This document shows positions 38,370 to 47,775 of a DNA stretch of 64,000 bases, piece after piece. Location: assembly GCF_020711195.1 (NCBI RefSeq), contig NZ_JAJFAT010000004.1, forward strand, positions 1-64,000, read 5' to 3'. The translations under genes were made by a program, and so were the position numbers. Each line of letters opens with the position of its first letter. Position 1 is the stretch's first letter. Below the pieces are notes generated by a model, which did no database searches, was not told the origin of the DNA, and worked only from the letters and a program-made list of their open reading frames with translations. This DNA is from Halanaerobium polyolivorans. GTDB taxonomy: Bacteria; Bacillota; Halanaerobiia; Halanaerobiales; Halanaerobiaceae.

Positions 38370-38398
38370 ATTATATATTATTAAGAATTTTATGTCAA
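38370..38398 (-). promoter_or_regulatory. Consensus sigma-A promoter of trpP
   Basis: TTGACA, 17-base spacer, TATAAT on the minus strand. The predicted start near 38363 puts the first GAG/TAG triplet within about ten bases of the 5' end. The rest of this divergent gap (to 38509) shows no clear motif. Confidence 0.85.
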
Positions 38399-38509
38399 AA
38401 TATTTTAAAAGAGCAAAAATAAAGGTTTTAAAAGCTCAATAAAGAAAATAATAATTAATCAAGCACTTTTAAAAGCTCACACAATTAAAGCATTTGTAAA
38501 GGAGTCAAA

Positions 38510-39316
38510 ATGAAAAAGACAGTTAAAATAATTATTATAATGGTTTTCTTGCTCCTGCTGAATAGTTTAATATTAACGCAAATACATATTTTTGCTTCCC
38601 TGCAAAACGAAAATCTAGATTCAGAACTAAAAGCAATTAATTATGAGATAATAAATGTTTATCCTCATGCAATTGATGCTTTTACCCAAGGTTTAGTTTT
38701 CCACCAAGGATATCTTTATGAAAGTACAGGTCAGTATGGAAGTTCTTCTCTACGCAAAACAGATTATCAAAGTGGTGAAATAATTAAATCAATCCAACTT
38801 GGGAAAAATTATTTTGCTGAAGGAATCACAATTTTTGATAATAAAATATATCAATTAAGCTGGCGAGAAAATACTGCCTTTGTTTATGATTTAGATTTTA
38901 ATTTAATAAAAACATTTAATTATCAGGGAGAAGGTTGGGGTTTAACTGCAAATGAAAACTATTTAATTATGAGTGATGGCAGCCAATTTATTTATTACCG
39001 GCAAGCAGATACTTTTGAAATAGTAAAAAAAATTGCCATAACTGCTGATGGAGTTCCCCTGCAAAACATTAATGAACTCCAGTACTTAGATGGGTATTTG
39101 TATGCAAATATCTGGTTAGAGGATTATATTGTGAAGATTGATCCTAAAAAAGCTCAAGTTAAAGCTTATCTTGATCTAAAAAATATTATAGATAAAGATC
39201 AATATGAGCATCAACTTGATGTCTTAAATGGGATTGCTTATTTAGAAGAAAGAGGAAGTTTTATAGTGACTGGGAAATTATGGCCTAAGAGCTTTGAAAT
39301 TGTTTTAATAGACTAA
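38510..39316 (+). CDS. Glutamine cyclotransferase-like beta-propeller protein
   Basis: A 268-residue exported protein. An N-terminal signal or anchor (about 5-28) is followed by a propeller-like domain with the family motif DAFTQGLVFHQGYLYESTGQYGSSSLRK, GWGLTANENYLIMSDGS, and ELQYLDGYLYANIW. Homologues form pyroglutamate from N-terminal glutamine. AAAGGAG precedes the ATG. It lies 33 bases upstream of the LUD gene on the same strand. Confidence 0.85.
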   Translation: MKKTVKIIIIMVFLLLLNSLILTQIHIFASLQNENLDSELKAINYEIINVYPHAIDAFTQGLVFHQGYLYESTGQYGSSSLRKTDYQSGEIIKSIQLGKNYFAEGITIFDNKIYQLSWRENTAFVYDLDFNLIKTFNYQGEGWGLTANENYLIMSDGSQFIYYRQADTFEIVKKIAITADGVPLQNINELQYLDGYLYANIWLEDYIVKIDPKKAQVKAYLDLKNIIDKDQYEHQLDVLNGIAYLEERGSFIVTGKLWPKSFEIVLID

Positions 39317-39349
39317 TTTAAAAATTTTAAAAAGAAGGGTGATTAAATC

Positions 39350-39985
39350 ATGGAAACAAAAAAACTATTTTATCAAAGAAAAGCAGAAGATCTAATCAAA
39401 AAACTTAAGCAGAGGAATATGGAAGGTTATTATTGTGATAATGCAAGCGAGGCAGTTGCTAAAGTAATGAGCTTAATTAAAGAAAATTCTTCAGTTTCCT
39501 GGGGAGGCTCAATGAGCTTAAAAGAAATTAATCTTTTGGCAGAGCTAGAAAAAACTGAGCTGAATTTAATCGACAGGTCTAAAGCCAAAAACCGAGCTGA
39601 AAAAGAAGAAATATATCATCAAGCTTTAAATGCAGATTATTATTTAATGAGCTCTAATGCAATTACTCAGGATGGAAAACTCATTAATATAGATGGTACA
39701 GGTAATCGCTTAGCTGCTCTGCTTTATGGCCCTAAAAATGTTATTATTGTTGCCGGAATGAATAAAGTCTGTATTGATGAAGCTGCAGCCTTAAAAAGGG
39801 TAAAAAATCATGCTGCACCTGAAAATGTAATGCGCTTAGATAAAAAAACTCCCTGTGCTAAAACAGCTCGCTGCCATGAATGTCAAGTAGAAGATACTAT
39901 TTGTTGTCAGACTGTAATTACCAGACGTTCAAGTCAAACAGGGAGAATAAAGCTTATCCTGATTGGAGAAGAATTAGGCTATTAG
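39350..39985 (+). CDS. LUD-domain (DUF162, LutC-like) protein
   Basis: A 211-residue cytoplasmic protein of the lactate-utilisation LUD family. SVSWGGSMSLKEI, DYYLMSSNAITQDGKLINIDGTGNRLAALLYGPKNVIIVAGMNKV are the family core. The C-terminal part has a Cys cluster (TPCAKTARCHECQVEDTICCQ), typical of the stand-alone Firmicute form. LutA and LutB partners are absent nearby, so a role in lactate oxidation is not supported by context. Function uncertain. Confidence 0.85.
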   Translation: METKKLFYQRKAEDLIKKLKQRNMEGYYCDNASEAVAKVMSLIKENSSVSWGGSMSLKEINLLAELEKTELNLIDRSKAKNRAEKEEIYHQALNADYYLMSSNAITQDGKLINIDGTGNRLAALLYGPKNVIIVAGMNKVCIDEAAALKRVKNHAAPENVMRLDKKTPCAKTARCHECQVEDTICCQTVITRRSSQTGRIKLILIGEELGY

Positions 39986-40076
39986 TAAATTCATTTACAG
40001 TTTTAAACTAGTATTTGTGTTAATTTAAGAATACTGATTTAAATAAGCCAATCTATTTTAAGGAAGGTGGCTGGAA

Positions 40077-41606
40077 ATGAATGCTAGATTAATCAAAAAA
40101 TTAAAGCAAGTAGAAAAAGAAAAAAATATAGAAAATTATTTTCAATTCGTTCTTTTTGGCGGAACTGGAGATTTGGCACATAATAAATTACTGCCAGCTT
40201 TTTATAATATGCTCAAAAAGGATATACTTCCAGACAATTTTACTATTATTGCCACAGGAAGGCGTTATGACAGCCAGGAAGAATATCTGGCTGCAATCAA
40301 AAATTCTTTGAGTTCAAAGCTTAAGCTTGATAAACGAATCTGGCAGTTATTAGCTGCAAATATAGAATATTTTGAGCTTAATTTTAAAGATGAAGCAGAC
40401 TTTTTGGCTCTAAAAGAAGTTCTAAAAGAGAAATCTGCTGGAGAAAAAATTCATAACCGCCTCTTCTATTTAGCTACTGCTCCAGGCTTTTTTACTGAAA
40501 TAGCAGAAAAGCTAAAAAAATTTGATTTATTAAACCTTGCTTTTGAAGATAGAGACTCAAAACTCGTTATAGAAAAACCTTTTGGTAGTGATCTTAAATC
40601 TGCACAAAAATTAAATAAGAATTTAAACAATATTTTTTCAGAAGAAAATATTTTTAGAATAGATCATTATTTAGGTAAGGAAATGATTCAAAATATAATG
40701 GTAATTAGATTAAGTAATCCTATCTTTAGGGCCCTCTGGAAGAAAGAATATATTGATAACATTCAAATCTATTTAAACGAATCAGAGGGAGTAAAAAATA
40801 GGGGTAAATATTATGATGATACAGGTGTGATTAAAGATATGATTCAAAATCACATGCTGCAGATCCTCTCCTTGATTACTATGGAAGAACCTGATGATTT
40901 ATCAGCCCAGGAAATTTCTCGAAAAAAAGTAGAAGTCTTTAAAGAACTGGCAGAAATTAACCTTGATAATTTCGATAAGCACATAGTAAGAGGTCAATAT
41001 ACAAGCAGCCAAAAAGAAGATAAAATCATTAAAGCTTATCGAGAAGAAAATAATATCCCTGATGATTCAATGACCTCAACTTTTATTGCCTTAAAGCTCT
41101 TTTTGAATAATCAGCGCTGGCAGGATGTACCAATCTATATTAAGTCAGGCAAAAGACTGGCTAAAAAAGAAGCTGCTATTGCTGTAGAATTTAATGATGA
41201 TTTCCACCAGTCCTACCTTAAAGACAAAGGTAGTGAAAGCAATTTGCTTTTAATCAAAATCCAACCAGAAGAAGGTATTTCTCTGCAGTTTAATACCCGC
41301 AAACCAGGCAGCATTAATAAAATTCTACCTGTTCAAATGGAATTCTGCCACAGCTGTGAACAACTTTTTAATTCACCAGAAAGCTATGAAGTTTTAATTC
41401 ATGACATGATTCTTGGTGATAAGACCTTATTTACAAGCTGGGAAGAAGTTTATTATTCCTGGAAGTTTATAGATAAATTTATGCAGAAATGTGAAGAAGA
41501 AAATATTAAGCTGCACCAATATCCTGCTTTAAGCCAGGGACCAAAAGCCGCAGATGATCTATTAGCCGATGATGGAAGACAGTGGTGGGACAAAAAGTTA
41601 AAATAA
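40077..41606 (+). CDS. zwf: Glucose-6-phosphate dehydrogenase
   Basis: A 509-residue enzyme oxidising glucose 6-phosphate to 6-phosphogluconolactone. The N-terminal nucleotide loop is LFGGTGDLAHNKLLPAFY. The active-site motif is RIDHYLGKEMIQNIMVIRL, followed by DDTGVIKDMIQNHMLQILSL and PIYIKSGKRLAKK. The nucleotide loop differs slightly from the usual GATGDLAxRK, so NAD versus NADP preference is open. It heads an operon with a cyclase-family gene (24-base gap) and gnd. Confidence 0.95.
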   Translation: MNARLIKKLKQVEKEKNIENYFQFVLFGGTGDLAHNKLLPAFYNMLKKDILPDNFTIIATGRRYDSQEEYLAAIKNSLSSKLKLDKRIWQLLAANIEYFELNFKDEADFLALKEVLKEKSAGEKIHNRLFYLATAPGFFTEIAEKLKKFDLLNLAFEDRDSKLVIEKPFGSDLKSAQKLNKNLNNIFSEENIFRIDHYLGKEMIQNIMVIRLSNPIFRALWKKEYIDNIQIYLNESEGVKNRGKYYDDTGVIKDMIQNHMLQILSLITMEEPDDLSAQEISRKKVEVFKELAEINLDNFDKHIVRGQYTSSQKEDKIIKAYREENNIPDDSMTSTFIALKLFLNNQRWQDVPIYIKSGKRLAKKEAAIAVEFNDDFHQSYLKDKGSESNLLLIKIQPEEGISLQFNTRKPGSINKILPVQMEFCHSCEQLFNSPESYEVLIHDMILGDKTLFTSWEEVYYSWKFIDKFMQKCEEENIKLHQYPALSQGPKAADDLLADDGRQWWDKKLK

Positions 41607-41630
41607 TTTGCATTTATAGGAGGCAAAACA

Positions 41631-42287
41631 ATGTATGATATTTCTATGACAATAAAAAAAGATATGCCTGTTTACAAGGGCAAAGCTGAAATTAGACCAG
41701 AATTAAAAGTGGTCAGAGATTACAGCGATGGAGATGCTCATGAAAGTGAAATAAAGATGAATGTCCATACTGGTACTCATATTGATGCACCTCTGCATAT
41801 GTTAGAAGATGGAGAAGACAGCAATATTTTTCTACAGCAAAACCCTTTTTATCAGGCTCAGCTCTTAGATTTAAGCGATATTGAAGAAAAAATCACTGCA
41901 GCTGACTTAAAAGAGTATCAGATTAAAAATAATGTCTTTTTAATCTTAAAAACTAGAAATTCAGACAAAAATTATTTAGAAAAAACACCAGAAAAATTTA
42001 TTTATTTAGCAGAATCTGGGGCAAAATATCTTTTAGAAAAAAATCTTCAGGGGATTGGAATTGACTCTAATGGGATTGAAAGAAATCAAGCTGAACATCC
42101 AACTCATAAAAAATTACTTAAAAATGGAGTAATAATTCTTGAAGGTTTAAGATTAAATGTTGTTCCTGCAGGAGATTATGTGCTTTTACTCTCCTTGTTA
42201 AAAATAGCAAATAGTGATGGCCTACCTGCTAGAGCCCATCTTTTTGATCAAGGTGAAATAGAAGAAATTTTGAAAAGCTATAATTAG
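41631..42287 (+). CDS. Cyclase-family metal-dependent hydrolase
   Basis: A 218-residue protein of the kynurenine-formamidase/cyclase family (PF04199). The metal motif is VHTGTHIDAPLHM (His46, His50, Asp52, His56), with further family blocks LLKTRNSD and GIGIDSNGIERNQAEHPTHKKLL. Family members hydrolyse amides and cyclic esters. It sits between zwf and gnd with 24- and 11-base gaps, exactly where a 6-phosphogluconolactonase would be expected, and no such lactonase is seen in the window. Confidence 0.85.
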   Translation: MYDISMTIKKDMPVYKGKAEIRPELKVVRDYSDGDAHESEIKMNVHTGTHIDAPLHMLEDGEDSNIFLQQNPFYQAQLLDLSDIEEKITAADLKEYQIKNNVFLILKTRNSDKNYLEKTPEKFIYLAESGAKYLLEKNLQGIGIDSNGIERNQAEHPTHKKLLKNGVIILEGLRLNVVPAGDYVLLLSLLKIANSDGLPARAHLFDQGEIEEILKSYN

Positions 42288-42298
42288 GAGGGCTAAAT

Positions 42299-43699
42299 AT
42301 GCCAAAATATGAGATTGCTTTAATTGGTCTTTCGGTAATGGGCCAAAATTTAGCTTTAAACATTGCTGAAAATCATTCTATAGCTGTCTATAACAGGACA
42401 GAATCTAAAACAAAAGAGTTTATGGAAAAGAAAGTTAAAACTGAGAATATCAAAGCAAGTTATGATTTAAAAGATCTCCTCTCTTCACTTACTAAACCAC
42501 GCAAAATAATGTTGATGATTAAGGCTGGTGAGCCAGTGGACTTAGTAATAGAAAGTTTGCTGCCCTATCTTGAAAATGATGACATAATAATTGATGGGGG
42601 TAACTCTCATTTTAAGGATACAAACAGAAGAACAAAAAAACTTGCTGAAAAAGGTATTCGTTATTTAGGAGTAGGTATCAGTGGTGGAGAATATGGAGCT
42701 CTTCACGGGCCTTCAATAATGCCGGGAGGAAATAAGGAGGCTTATCAAGAAGTTGAAGCAATTTTAAAAGATGCAGCTGCCAAAACAGAAAAAGGTGCCT
42801 GTGTAAGTTATCTTGGTCCAGATTCTGCAGGCCATTATGTAAAAATGATTCACAATGGCATTGAATATGGGATCATGGAAATAACTGCTGAAATATATGA
42901 TTATATGAGAAAAGTTATGGCTTTAGAGCCCTCCCAAATGAGCGAAATTTTTGCTGAGTGGAATCAAGATTTTCAGTCATATTTAGTAGAAATCACAGCC
43001 AAGATTCTAAAAAAAGAAGATCCCCAAAATGGCGAAAAGTTAATAAACCTTATTTTAGATAAAGCAAAACATAAAGGAACAGGAAAATGGAGTGTGCAAA
43101 ATGCGCTTGATTTAGGTGTGGCAGTACCTACCATTAATGCTGGGGTAAATGCTCGCTTACTCTCTGCTCTCAAAACAGAACGAGTAGAAAATTCAAAAGA
43201 ATTTCACAGTCCAGATAGAGCAAAGGTAGAAAATGAGCTAATAATTCCCAAACTAAAATCGGCTCTTTATTTTGCTTCTGTTATAGCTTATGCAGAAGGA
43301 TTCAAACTGCTGCAGTCAGCTTCAAAAGAATATAATTATCAACTTAATTATCAGGAAATAGCAAGAATCTGGGAAGATGGTTGTATTATCCGTTCTGCAA
43401 TCTTAGAAGCTATTCAAAAATCATTTGCTGATAATAATAATCTCAACACCCTGATCAAAGCGGAGTTCTTTAAAGATAGATTAAAAGCAGCAGGAGCCGA
43501 CTTAGAAGAGATATTTACTACAGCCGCCTTATCTGAATTACCATTAACAGCTCTCCATGCAGCTTCTGATTATTTTAACAGTTTAAAATCAGAAAACCTG
43601 CCTGCCAATTTGATTCAAGCTCAAAGAGATTTTTTTGGTGCCCATACTTATCAGCGCCGAGACAAAGAAGGAGTTTTTCATACTGAATGGGAAGCTTAA
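42299..43699 (+). CDS. gnd: 6-phosphogluconate dehydrogenase, decarboxylating
   Basis: A 466-residue enzyme producing ribulose 5-phosphate, CO2 and reduced nucleotide. GLSVMGQNLALNIA (nucleotide loop), YNRTESKT (Arg-Thr typical of NADP use), IDGGNSHFKDT, GVGISGGEYGALHGPSIMPGG and KMIHNGIEYGIMEITAE are all present, with the C-terminal AQRDFFGAHTYQR. It is the last gene of the zwf operon, with a terminator 14 bases past the stop. Confidence 0.96.
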   Translation: MPKYEIALIGLSVMGQNLALNIAENHSIAVYNRTESKTKEFMEKKVKTENIKASYDLKDLLSSLTKPRKIMLMIKAGEPVDLVIESLLPYLENDDIIIDGGNSHFKDTNRRTKKLAEKGIRYLGVGISGGEYGALHGPSIMPGGNKEAYQEVEAILKDAAAKTEKGACVSYLGPDSAGHYVKMIHNGIEYGIMEITAEIYDYMRKVMALEPSQMSEIFAEWNQDFQSYLVEITAKILKKEDPQNGEKLINLILDKAKHKGTGKWSVQNALDLGVAVPTINAGVNARLLSALKTERVENSKEFHSPDRAKVENELIIPKLKSALYFASVIAYAEGFKLLQSASKEYNYQLNYQEIARIWEDGCIIRSAILEAIQKSFADNNNLNTLIKAEFFKDRLKAAGADLEEIFTTAALSELPLTALHAASDYFNSLKSENLPANLIQAQRDFFGAHTYQRRDKEGVFHTEWEA

Positions 43700-43713
43700 T
43701 CCAAGCTTGAAAG

Positions 43714-43741
43714 CCCTCTTCTTTTCTGAAAGAGGGTTTTT
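43714..43741 (+). terminator. Rho-independent terminator of the zwf-gnd operon
   Basis: CCCTCTT, nine-base loop, AAGAGGG, then TTTTTA on the plus strand. Confidence 0.88.
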
Positions 43742-43779
43742 ATAATTGATAAATATTTTAGGGAAAGGAGCTAAATATT

Positions 43780-44949
43780 ATGAGAATATTATTGGTTAAT
43801 CATTTTCCACTGGAAGGTTCAGGTAGTGGTATCTACACTAAAAATATTGCCCAGCGTCTTTTAGATAAAGGCCACAAAGTAAAAGTAATTGCTGTGGATA
43901 ATCAAAAAGTTGAGAATAATCAATATCAATTTCCAGTTGAAACTTTAGTTTATGAAGATTTTCCCTGTTTTACAACTCATCCAAAAAGCAATAATCAATT
44001 TTATAATTTAACTAAAGCAGAAATAGAAAGTTATCTAAATAGTTTTGAAGAAATAATAAATAAAGCAGCAGAAGAATTTGAGGCAGATCTAATCCACGCT
44101 CAACATCTTTGGGTTGCTCCCTATGCTGCTCAAAGTACAAATCTACCTTATATAATTACAGCCCATGGTACAGACCTTAAAGGTTTTAAAGAAGATCAAC
44201 GCTATCGAGAAATTGCTTTAGAAGGAGCCAAAAATGCTGAAAAAATCATAACTATTTCTGATCAGGTTCACCAGGATGTAAAAAAGTATTTTTCTCCTCC
44301 TGAAGCTAAACTAAGAAAAATCTTAAATGGAGTTGATGATAATTTATTTAAAGTTCTAGAGCCTGATCGACTGGAACTACTGCAAAAATATGTGCCTGAA
44401 ATTGAAGAAGACCCCTCTTATTTGATAACTTTTGTTGGCAAATTAACAGAGTTTAAAGGGGTTGATTTATTAATTGAAGCAGCTCAAAAATATGAAAAAG
44501 AGTTCCCAGGTATAACAACCTTGATCATTGGTAGTGGTGAACTTTCAGCTCAGCTAAAAGCTAAGGCAGAAAAATTAAATTTAGAAAAGCTTTATTTCCT
44601 CGGTAATTTAAAGCAAAATGAATTACCTGCTTTATACAGCAGTGCTGATCTATCAATAGTTCCCTCTCGAGTAGAGCCTTTTGGTTTGGTTGCAGTAGAA
44701 GCTCTGGCCTGTGGTACTCCAGTTATAGCTTCAAGAGCTGGTGGACTGCCGGATTTTATTAATCCAGAGGTTGGCAGATTATTTGAAATGGATAATTCTG
44801 ATGATTTAGCTGCTAAGATCAAGCAAGGAATTAATGAAGAAGATAAGGCAAAGAAGGGAGAATATGCAGCAGATTATGCCTTAAATAAATTTTCCTGGGC
44901 AAGAGTAATTGATGAACTATTAGAGGTTTATGACTCAATCTTAAAGTAA
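43780..44949 (+). CDS. Family 4 glycosyltransferase
   Basis: A 389-residue GT-B fold enzyme. The N-terminal acceptor domain begins MRILLVNHFPLEGSGSGIYTKNIA. The C-terminal donor domain has LITFVGKLTEFKGVDLLIEAA, PALYSSADLSIVPSRVEPFGLVAVEALACGTPVIAS with the EPFG/E motif of GT4. It transfers an activated sugar to an unknown acceptor such as a glycan, lipid or small solute. GGAAAGGAG precedes the ATG. It stands alone between two terminators. Confidence 0.9.
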   Translation: MRILLVNHFPLEGSGSGIYTKNIAQRLLDKGHKVKVIAVDNQKVENNQYQFPVETLVYEDFPCFTTHPKSNNQFYNLTKAEIESYLNSFEEIINKAAEEFEADLIHAQHLWVAPYAAQSTNLPYIITAHGTDLKGFKEDQRYREIALEGAKNAEKIITISDQVHQDVKKYFSPPEAKLRKILNGVDDNLFKVLEPDRLELLQKYVPEIEEDPSYLITFVGKLTEFKGVDLLIEAAQKYEKEFPGITTLIIGSGELSAQLKAKAEKLNLEKLYFLGNLKQNELPALYSSADLSIVPSRVEPFGLVAVEALACGTPVIASRAGGLPDFINPEVGRLFEMDNSDDLAAKIKQGINEEDKAKKGEYAADYALNKFSWARVIDELLEVYDSILK

Positions 44950-44970
44950 TTAAATATTTAACCATTTAAA

Positions 44971-44996
44971 AAGAGATGGCTTTTAAGCCATCTCTT
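44971..44996. terminator. Bidirectional stem-loop between convergent genes
   Basis: A perfect 12-bp palindromic stem (AAGAGATGGCTT with AAGCCATCTCTT, loop TT) between the glycosyltransferase and the convergent DUF1295 gene. The tails are only weakly T-rich. Confidence 0.75.
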
Positions 44997-45011
44997 AAAT
45001 AATTTAAAAGC

Positions 45012-45788
45012 TTATTCTTTGGGCAGCCAGGGAAAAAACTTATTGGTTTTTTCCGCATATTTTTGATATTCTTCATCATTTGCATATCTTTTTTCTAAGA
45101 GGGGCACTCCAGAAACAAACAAAAGCAGATAGGTAATTAAAATTGGACTGTAAATAAATTTCCAGCCTCCACTGACTGAAAGGGTTATAATAAAAATCCC
45201 CCACCAGATTAGAGTCTCCCCAAAATAATTGGGATGTCTGCTGTATTTCCAGACCCCTTCTTTCATAATATGGCCATCTTTTTCTTCAGCTGGTTTTTTT
45301 ATAAAATCCTGCAGCTGTTTATCAGCAGCAGCTTCAAAGAAAAAACCTATTCCCCAAACAGCCAAACCAATAAAATCACTTATTTTCAAAGCCTGATATG
45401 GAGAATTGATAACTTTAATAATAGGTGAAGCAATTATAAAAAGTAGAGTTGCCTGTAAAATAAAGATACGAAAATATGATTTCAAATAAAAATTATCCCA
45501 ATTCTCACGCCATTTTTGATATCGATAGTCTTCTCCTTTACCCCAATTTCTTTTCATTATATGATAGGCTAAGCGCAAACCCCAAACACTAACAATTAAG
45601 GTTATAAGGATTGTCCTGGGATTAAAGTTATCAGTAATATAAAGGGCAAAATTTGCTGCAAACACATAGCCTAAGCCCCAGGCAATATCAATAATAGAAT
45701 TATCACTTTTATAAACAGCCAAGAGAAAAAAAGCTGTAAAAAATGCGTAGATAAATAATAAAACCTGTAAATAAATTGAAGTTAACAT
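45012..45788 (-). CDS. DUF1295 (steroid 5-alpha-reductase-like) membrane protein
   Basis: A 258-residue integral membrane protein with about six or seven hydrophobic segments. The family C-terminal motif GVWKYSRHPNYFGETLIWWGIFI and the central YHIMKRNWGKGEDYRYQKWRENW are present. Related proteins are reductases or methyltransferases acting on membrane lipids. The activity here is unknown. It starts one base after the DAK2-DegV gene ends, so they are co-transcribed, which hints at a lipid role. Confidence 0.82.
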   Translation of the reverse strand: MLTSIYLQVLLFIYAFFTAFFLLAVYKSDNSIIDIAWGLGYVFAANFALYITDNFNPRTILITLIVSVWGLRLAYHIMKRNWGKGEDYRYQKWRENWDNFYLKSYFRIFILQATLLFIIASPIIKVINSPYQALKISDFIGLAVWGIGFFFEAAADKQLQDFIKKPAEEKDGHIMKEGVWKYSRHPNYFGETLIWWGIFIITLSVSGGWKFIYSPILITYLLLFVSGVPLLEKRYANDEEYQKYAEKTNKFFPWLPKE

Positions 45789-45789
45789 T

Positions 45790-47592
45790 TTATCCTTCCT
45801 CTCTCATCAAAACAGCAACTGCTGTACTACCTCTTCCTGCGTTAATTGCTACAATAGGAGAAATTTCTTCTACAAAGTCTGCTTTTTGTCCTAATAATTC
45901 TTGGAAACTATCAGCAAACATTTCTGCTCTTTTTTGATCATCACCATGGACAATAGCATATCTTTTTATACCACGCTCTTCTTGATGTTCTTTTAAAATA
46001 GCATTAATTTTTTTAAAATTACCTTTTTTACTAAAAGCCTTAGCAAAAGCAACACCATTACCTTCTCGATCTATAGAAATAATGGGTTTTAAATTGAGGA
46101 AATTAGCTATTTTACCTTTAAGTGGACTAACCCTGCCCCCTTTAACCATATATTTAAAATCATCTACACTAACATATATATATAGATTTTTTCTTATCTT
46201 CTCTAAATATTCTACTATTTCCTGATAACTTTTGCCATTACTCAGCTGCTCAGCAGCTTCCATAACTAATAATCCCTGAGCACCAGAATTGCTTTTTGAA
46301 TCAATCACACTTATTTCCAATTTCTCATTTTCTGCTCTAATTTTTTCTACTGCTTTTGCTACATTATCATAGGTTCCACTCATCTTCTGAGAAACAGTAA
46401 TCACGATTATTGACTGATAATGATCAGCTAAATAAGCCAACTTATTTTCTATTGTTTTTATAGTCGGTTGAGCAGAACTAGGATATTCTTCTGCTTCTTC
46501 AAGCATGGTAAAAAACTTTTCGCTGTTGATGGTTAATTTATCAAGATAATTACTACCATCAATTAAAATATTTAAAGGTAATAAATGAATCTGATGTTTG
46601 TCGATAAATTCTTGAGGTAAATCAGCAATAGAGTCAGTCAAAATTGCTGTTTCTGATATTTTATTATATTTTACCTGATATTGAAGCAGCATATCATCTG
46701 CTTTTTGATCAATAATATCTGCCAGTTGCTCAAGGTCAGCAAATAGTTCTTCGGGATTATTTGTATGAATATGAACTCTCAGTTTTTCTTCATCTCCGGC
46801 AATAATCAGTGAATCTCCTAAATATGATATTTCCTCTCGCAGCTTATCAGTAGAAATACTGAGATTTGCAAGATATGCTTCTGTACAATAACGATGGTTA
46901 ATATCTTCTTCTAAACTAAGCTCTTTTTCACTTATCTTTTCAATGTTTTCTAGCTGAGTACTGCTAATTTCTTTTATATTACCGGACTTGATAAAATCTA
47001 CAATTCCCTCTAAAAAATAGACAAATGCCTGAGCTCCAGAGTCAACCACATCTGCATCTTTTAATACCTGTAGTTTATCTTTGGTCTCTTGCAGTGATTT
47101 AAAAGCAGTATCAAGTGATTTTTCCATAGCTTCGGCAAAGTCATCTGTTTTATTTTTAAAATCTTTTAAAGCTCCAGACCAGTCTTTCATTACTGTTAAA
47201 ATAGTTCCCTCAACAGGATTGCTTATCCCTTGATAAGTATAATCTACCGCATTTTCTACTGCAGCAGCAAATTCATTTAAATCAGTACTGGCCTTATTAG
47301 CTAAATTATTTTTAAGCCCATTAATAAATTGAGCAAAGATAATGCCTGAATTACCTATAGCTCCCTTTAATGCAGCATCACCCATTGATTTTAAGGTAAC
47401 ATTCAAAGAATCATCTTTAACCAATTCAGTTTTAACAACATTTAAAGTCTGACTTAGATTTGTACCTGTATCACCATCTGCAACCGGAAATACATTAGTT
47501 TCATTTAATTCTTTTCTATTTTTAATTACCTCTCTAGAGCCTGATAAAAAGGCATAATAGAGCCGATTACCATCAAGATAGTTAATTTGCAA
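45790..47592 (-). CDS. DAK2-DegV fusion protein (probable fatty acid kinase)
   Basis: About 600 residues. The N-terminal DhaL/DAK2 domain (about 1-200) includes NVFPVADGDTGTNL, the metal and nucleotide loop of FakA/YloV. A linker domain precedes a DegV (FakB-like) fatty-acid-binding domain from about residue 290 (ILTDSIADLPQEF, SSAQPTIK, VTVSQKMSGTYDNV, VSVDDFKYMVKGGRVSP). In many Firmicutes FakA and FakB are separate and phosphorylate exogenous fatty acids. Here both are one chain. I choose the TTG at 47592, seven bases after GGGAGGG and matching the family N-terminus. An ATG at 47640 is possible. Confidence 0.88.
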   Translation of the reverse strand: MQINYLDGNRLYYAFLSGSREVIKNRKELNETNVFPVADGDTGTNLSQTLNVVKTELVKDDSLNVTLKSMGDAALKGAIGNSGIIFAQFINGLKNNLANKASTDLNEFAAAVENAVDYTYQGISNPVEGTILTVMKDWSGALKDFKNKTDDFAEAMEKSLDTAFKSLQETKDKLQVLKDADVVDSGAQAFVYFLEGIVDFIKSGNIKEISSTQLENIEKISEKELSLEEDINHRYCTEAYLANLSISTDKLREEISYLGDSLIIAGDEEKLRVHIHTNNPEELFADLEQLADIIDQKADDMLLQYQVKYNKISETAILTDSIADLPQEFIDKHQIHLLPLNILIDGSNYLDKLTINSEKFFTMLEEAEEYPSSAQPTIKTIENKLAYLADHYQSIIVITVSQKMSGTYDNVAKAVEKIRAENEKLEISVIDSKSNSGAQGLLVMEAAEQLSNGKSYQEIVEYLEKIRKNLYIYVSVDDFKYMVKGGRVSPLKGKIANFLNLKPIISIDREGNGVAFAKAFSKKGNFKKINAILKEHQEERGIKRYAIVHGDDQKRAEMFADSFQELLGQKADFVEEISPIVAINAGRGSTAVAVLMREEG

Positions 47593-47708
47593 TTTCAATC
47601 CCTCCCGATTGAAAATTTTTAGATACTTTTCTCTAAACATATTATACCTTTTTTTAATAAGAATTAAAAGTTATTCAATTACAAAAATTTCTTTTTTGAT
47701 TACAAAAG

Positions 47709-47753
47709 AAAAAACCCTATTTTCTTTAAGCGCAGCTGCAAGAAAATAAGGTT
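47709..47753 (-). terminator. Rho-independent terminator of the three-gene cassette
   Basis: Minus strand: a 14-bp stem AACC-T-TATTTTCTT with AAGAAAATA-G-GGTT (one wobble pair), a 13-base loop, then a run of T. Confidence 0.85.
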
Positions 47754-47775
47754 TAGTGATTATAATATTTTTTGT

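Noticed and set aside
38310-38509. T-box riboswitch upstream of trpP
   Set aside because: The predicted leader is only about 55 bases and lacks the T-box sequence and specifier stem. The GAG repeat series explains it better.
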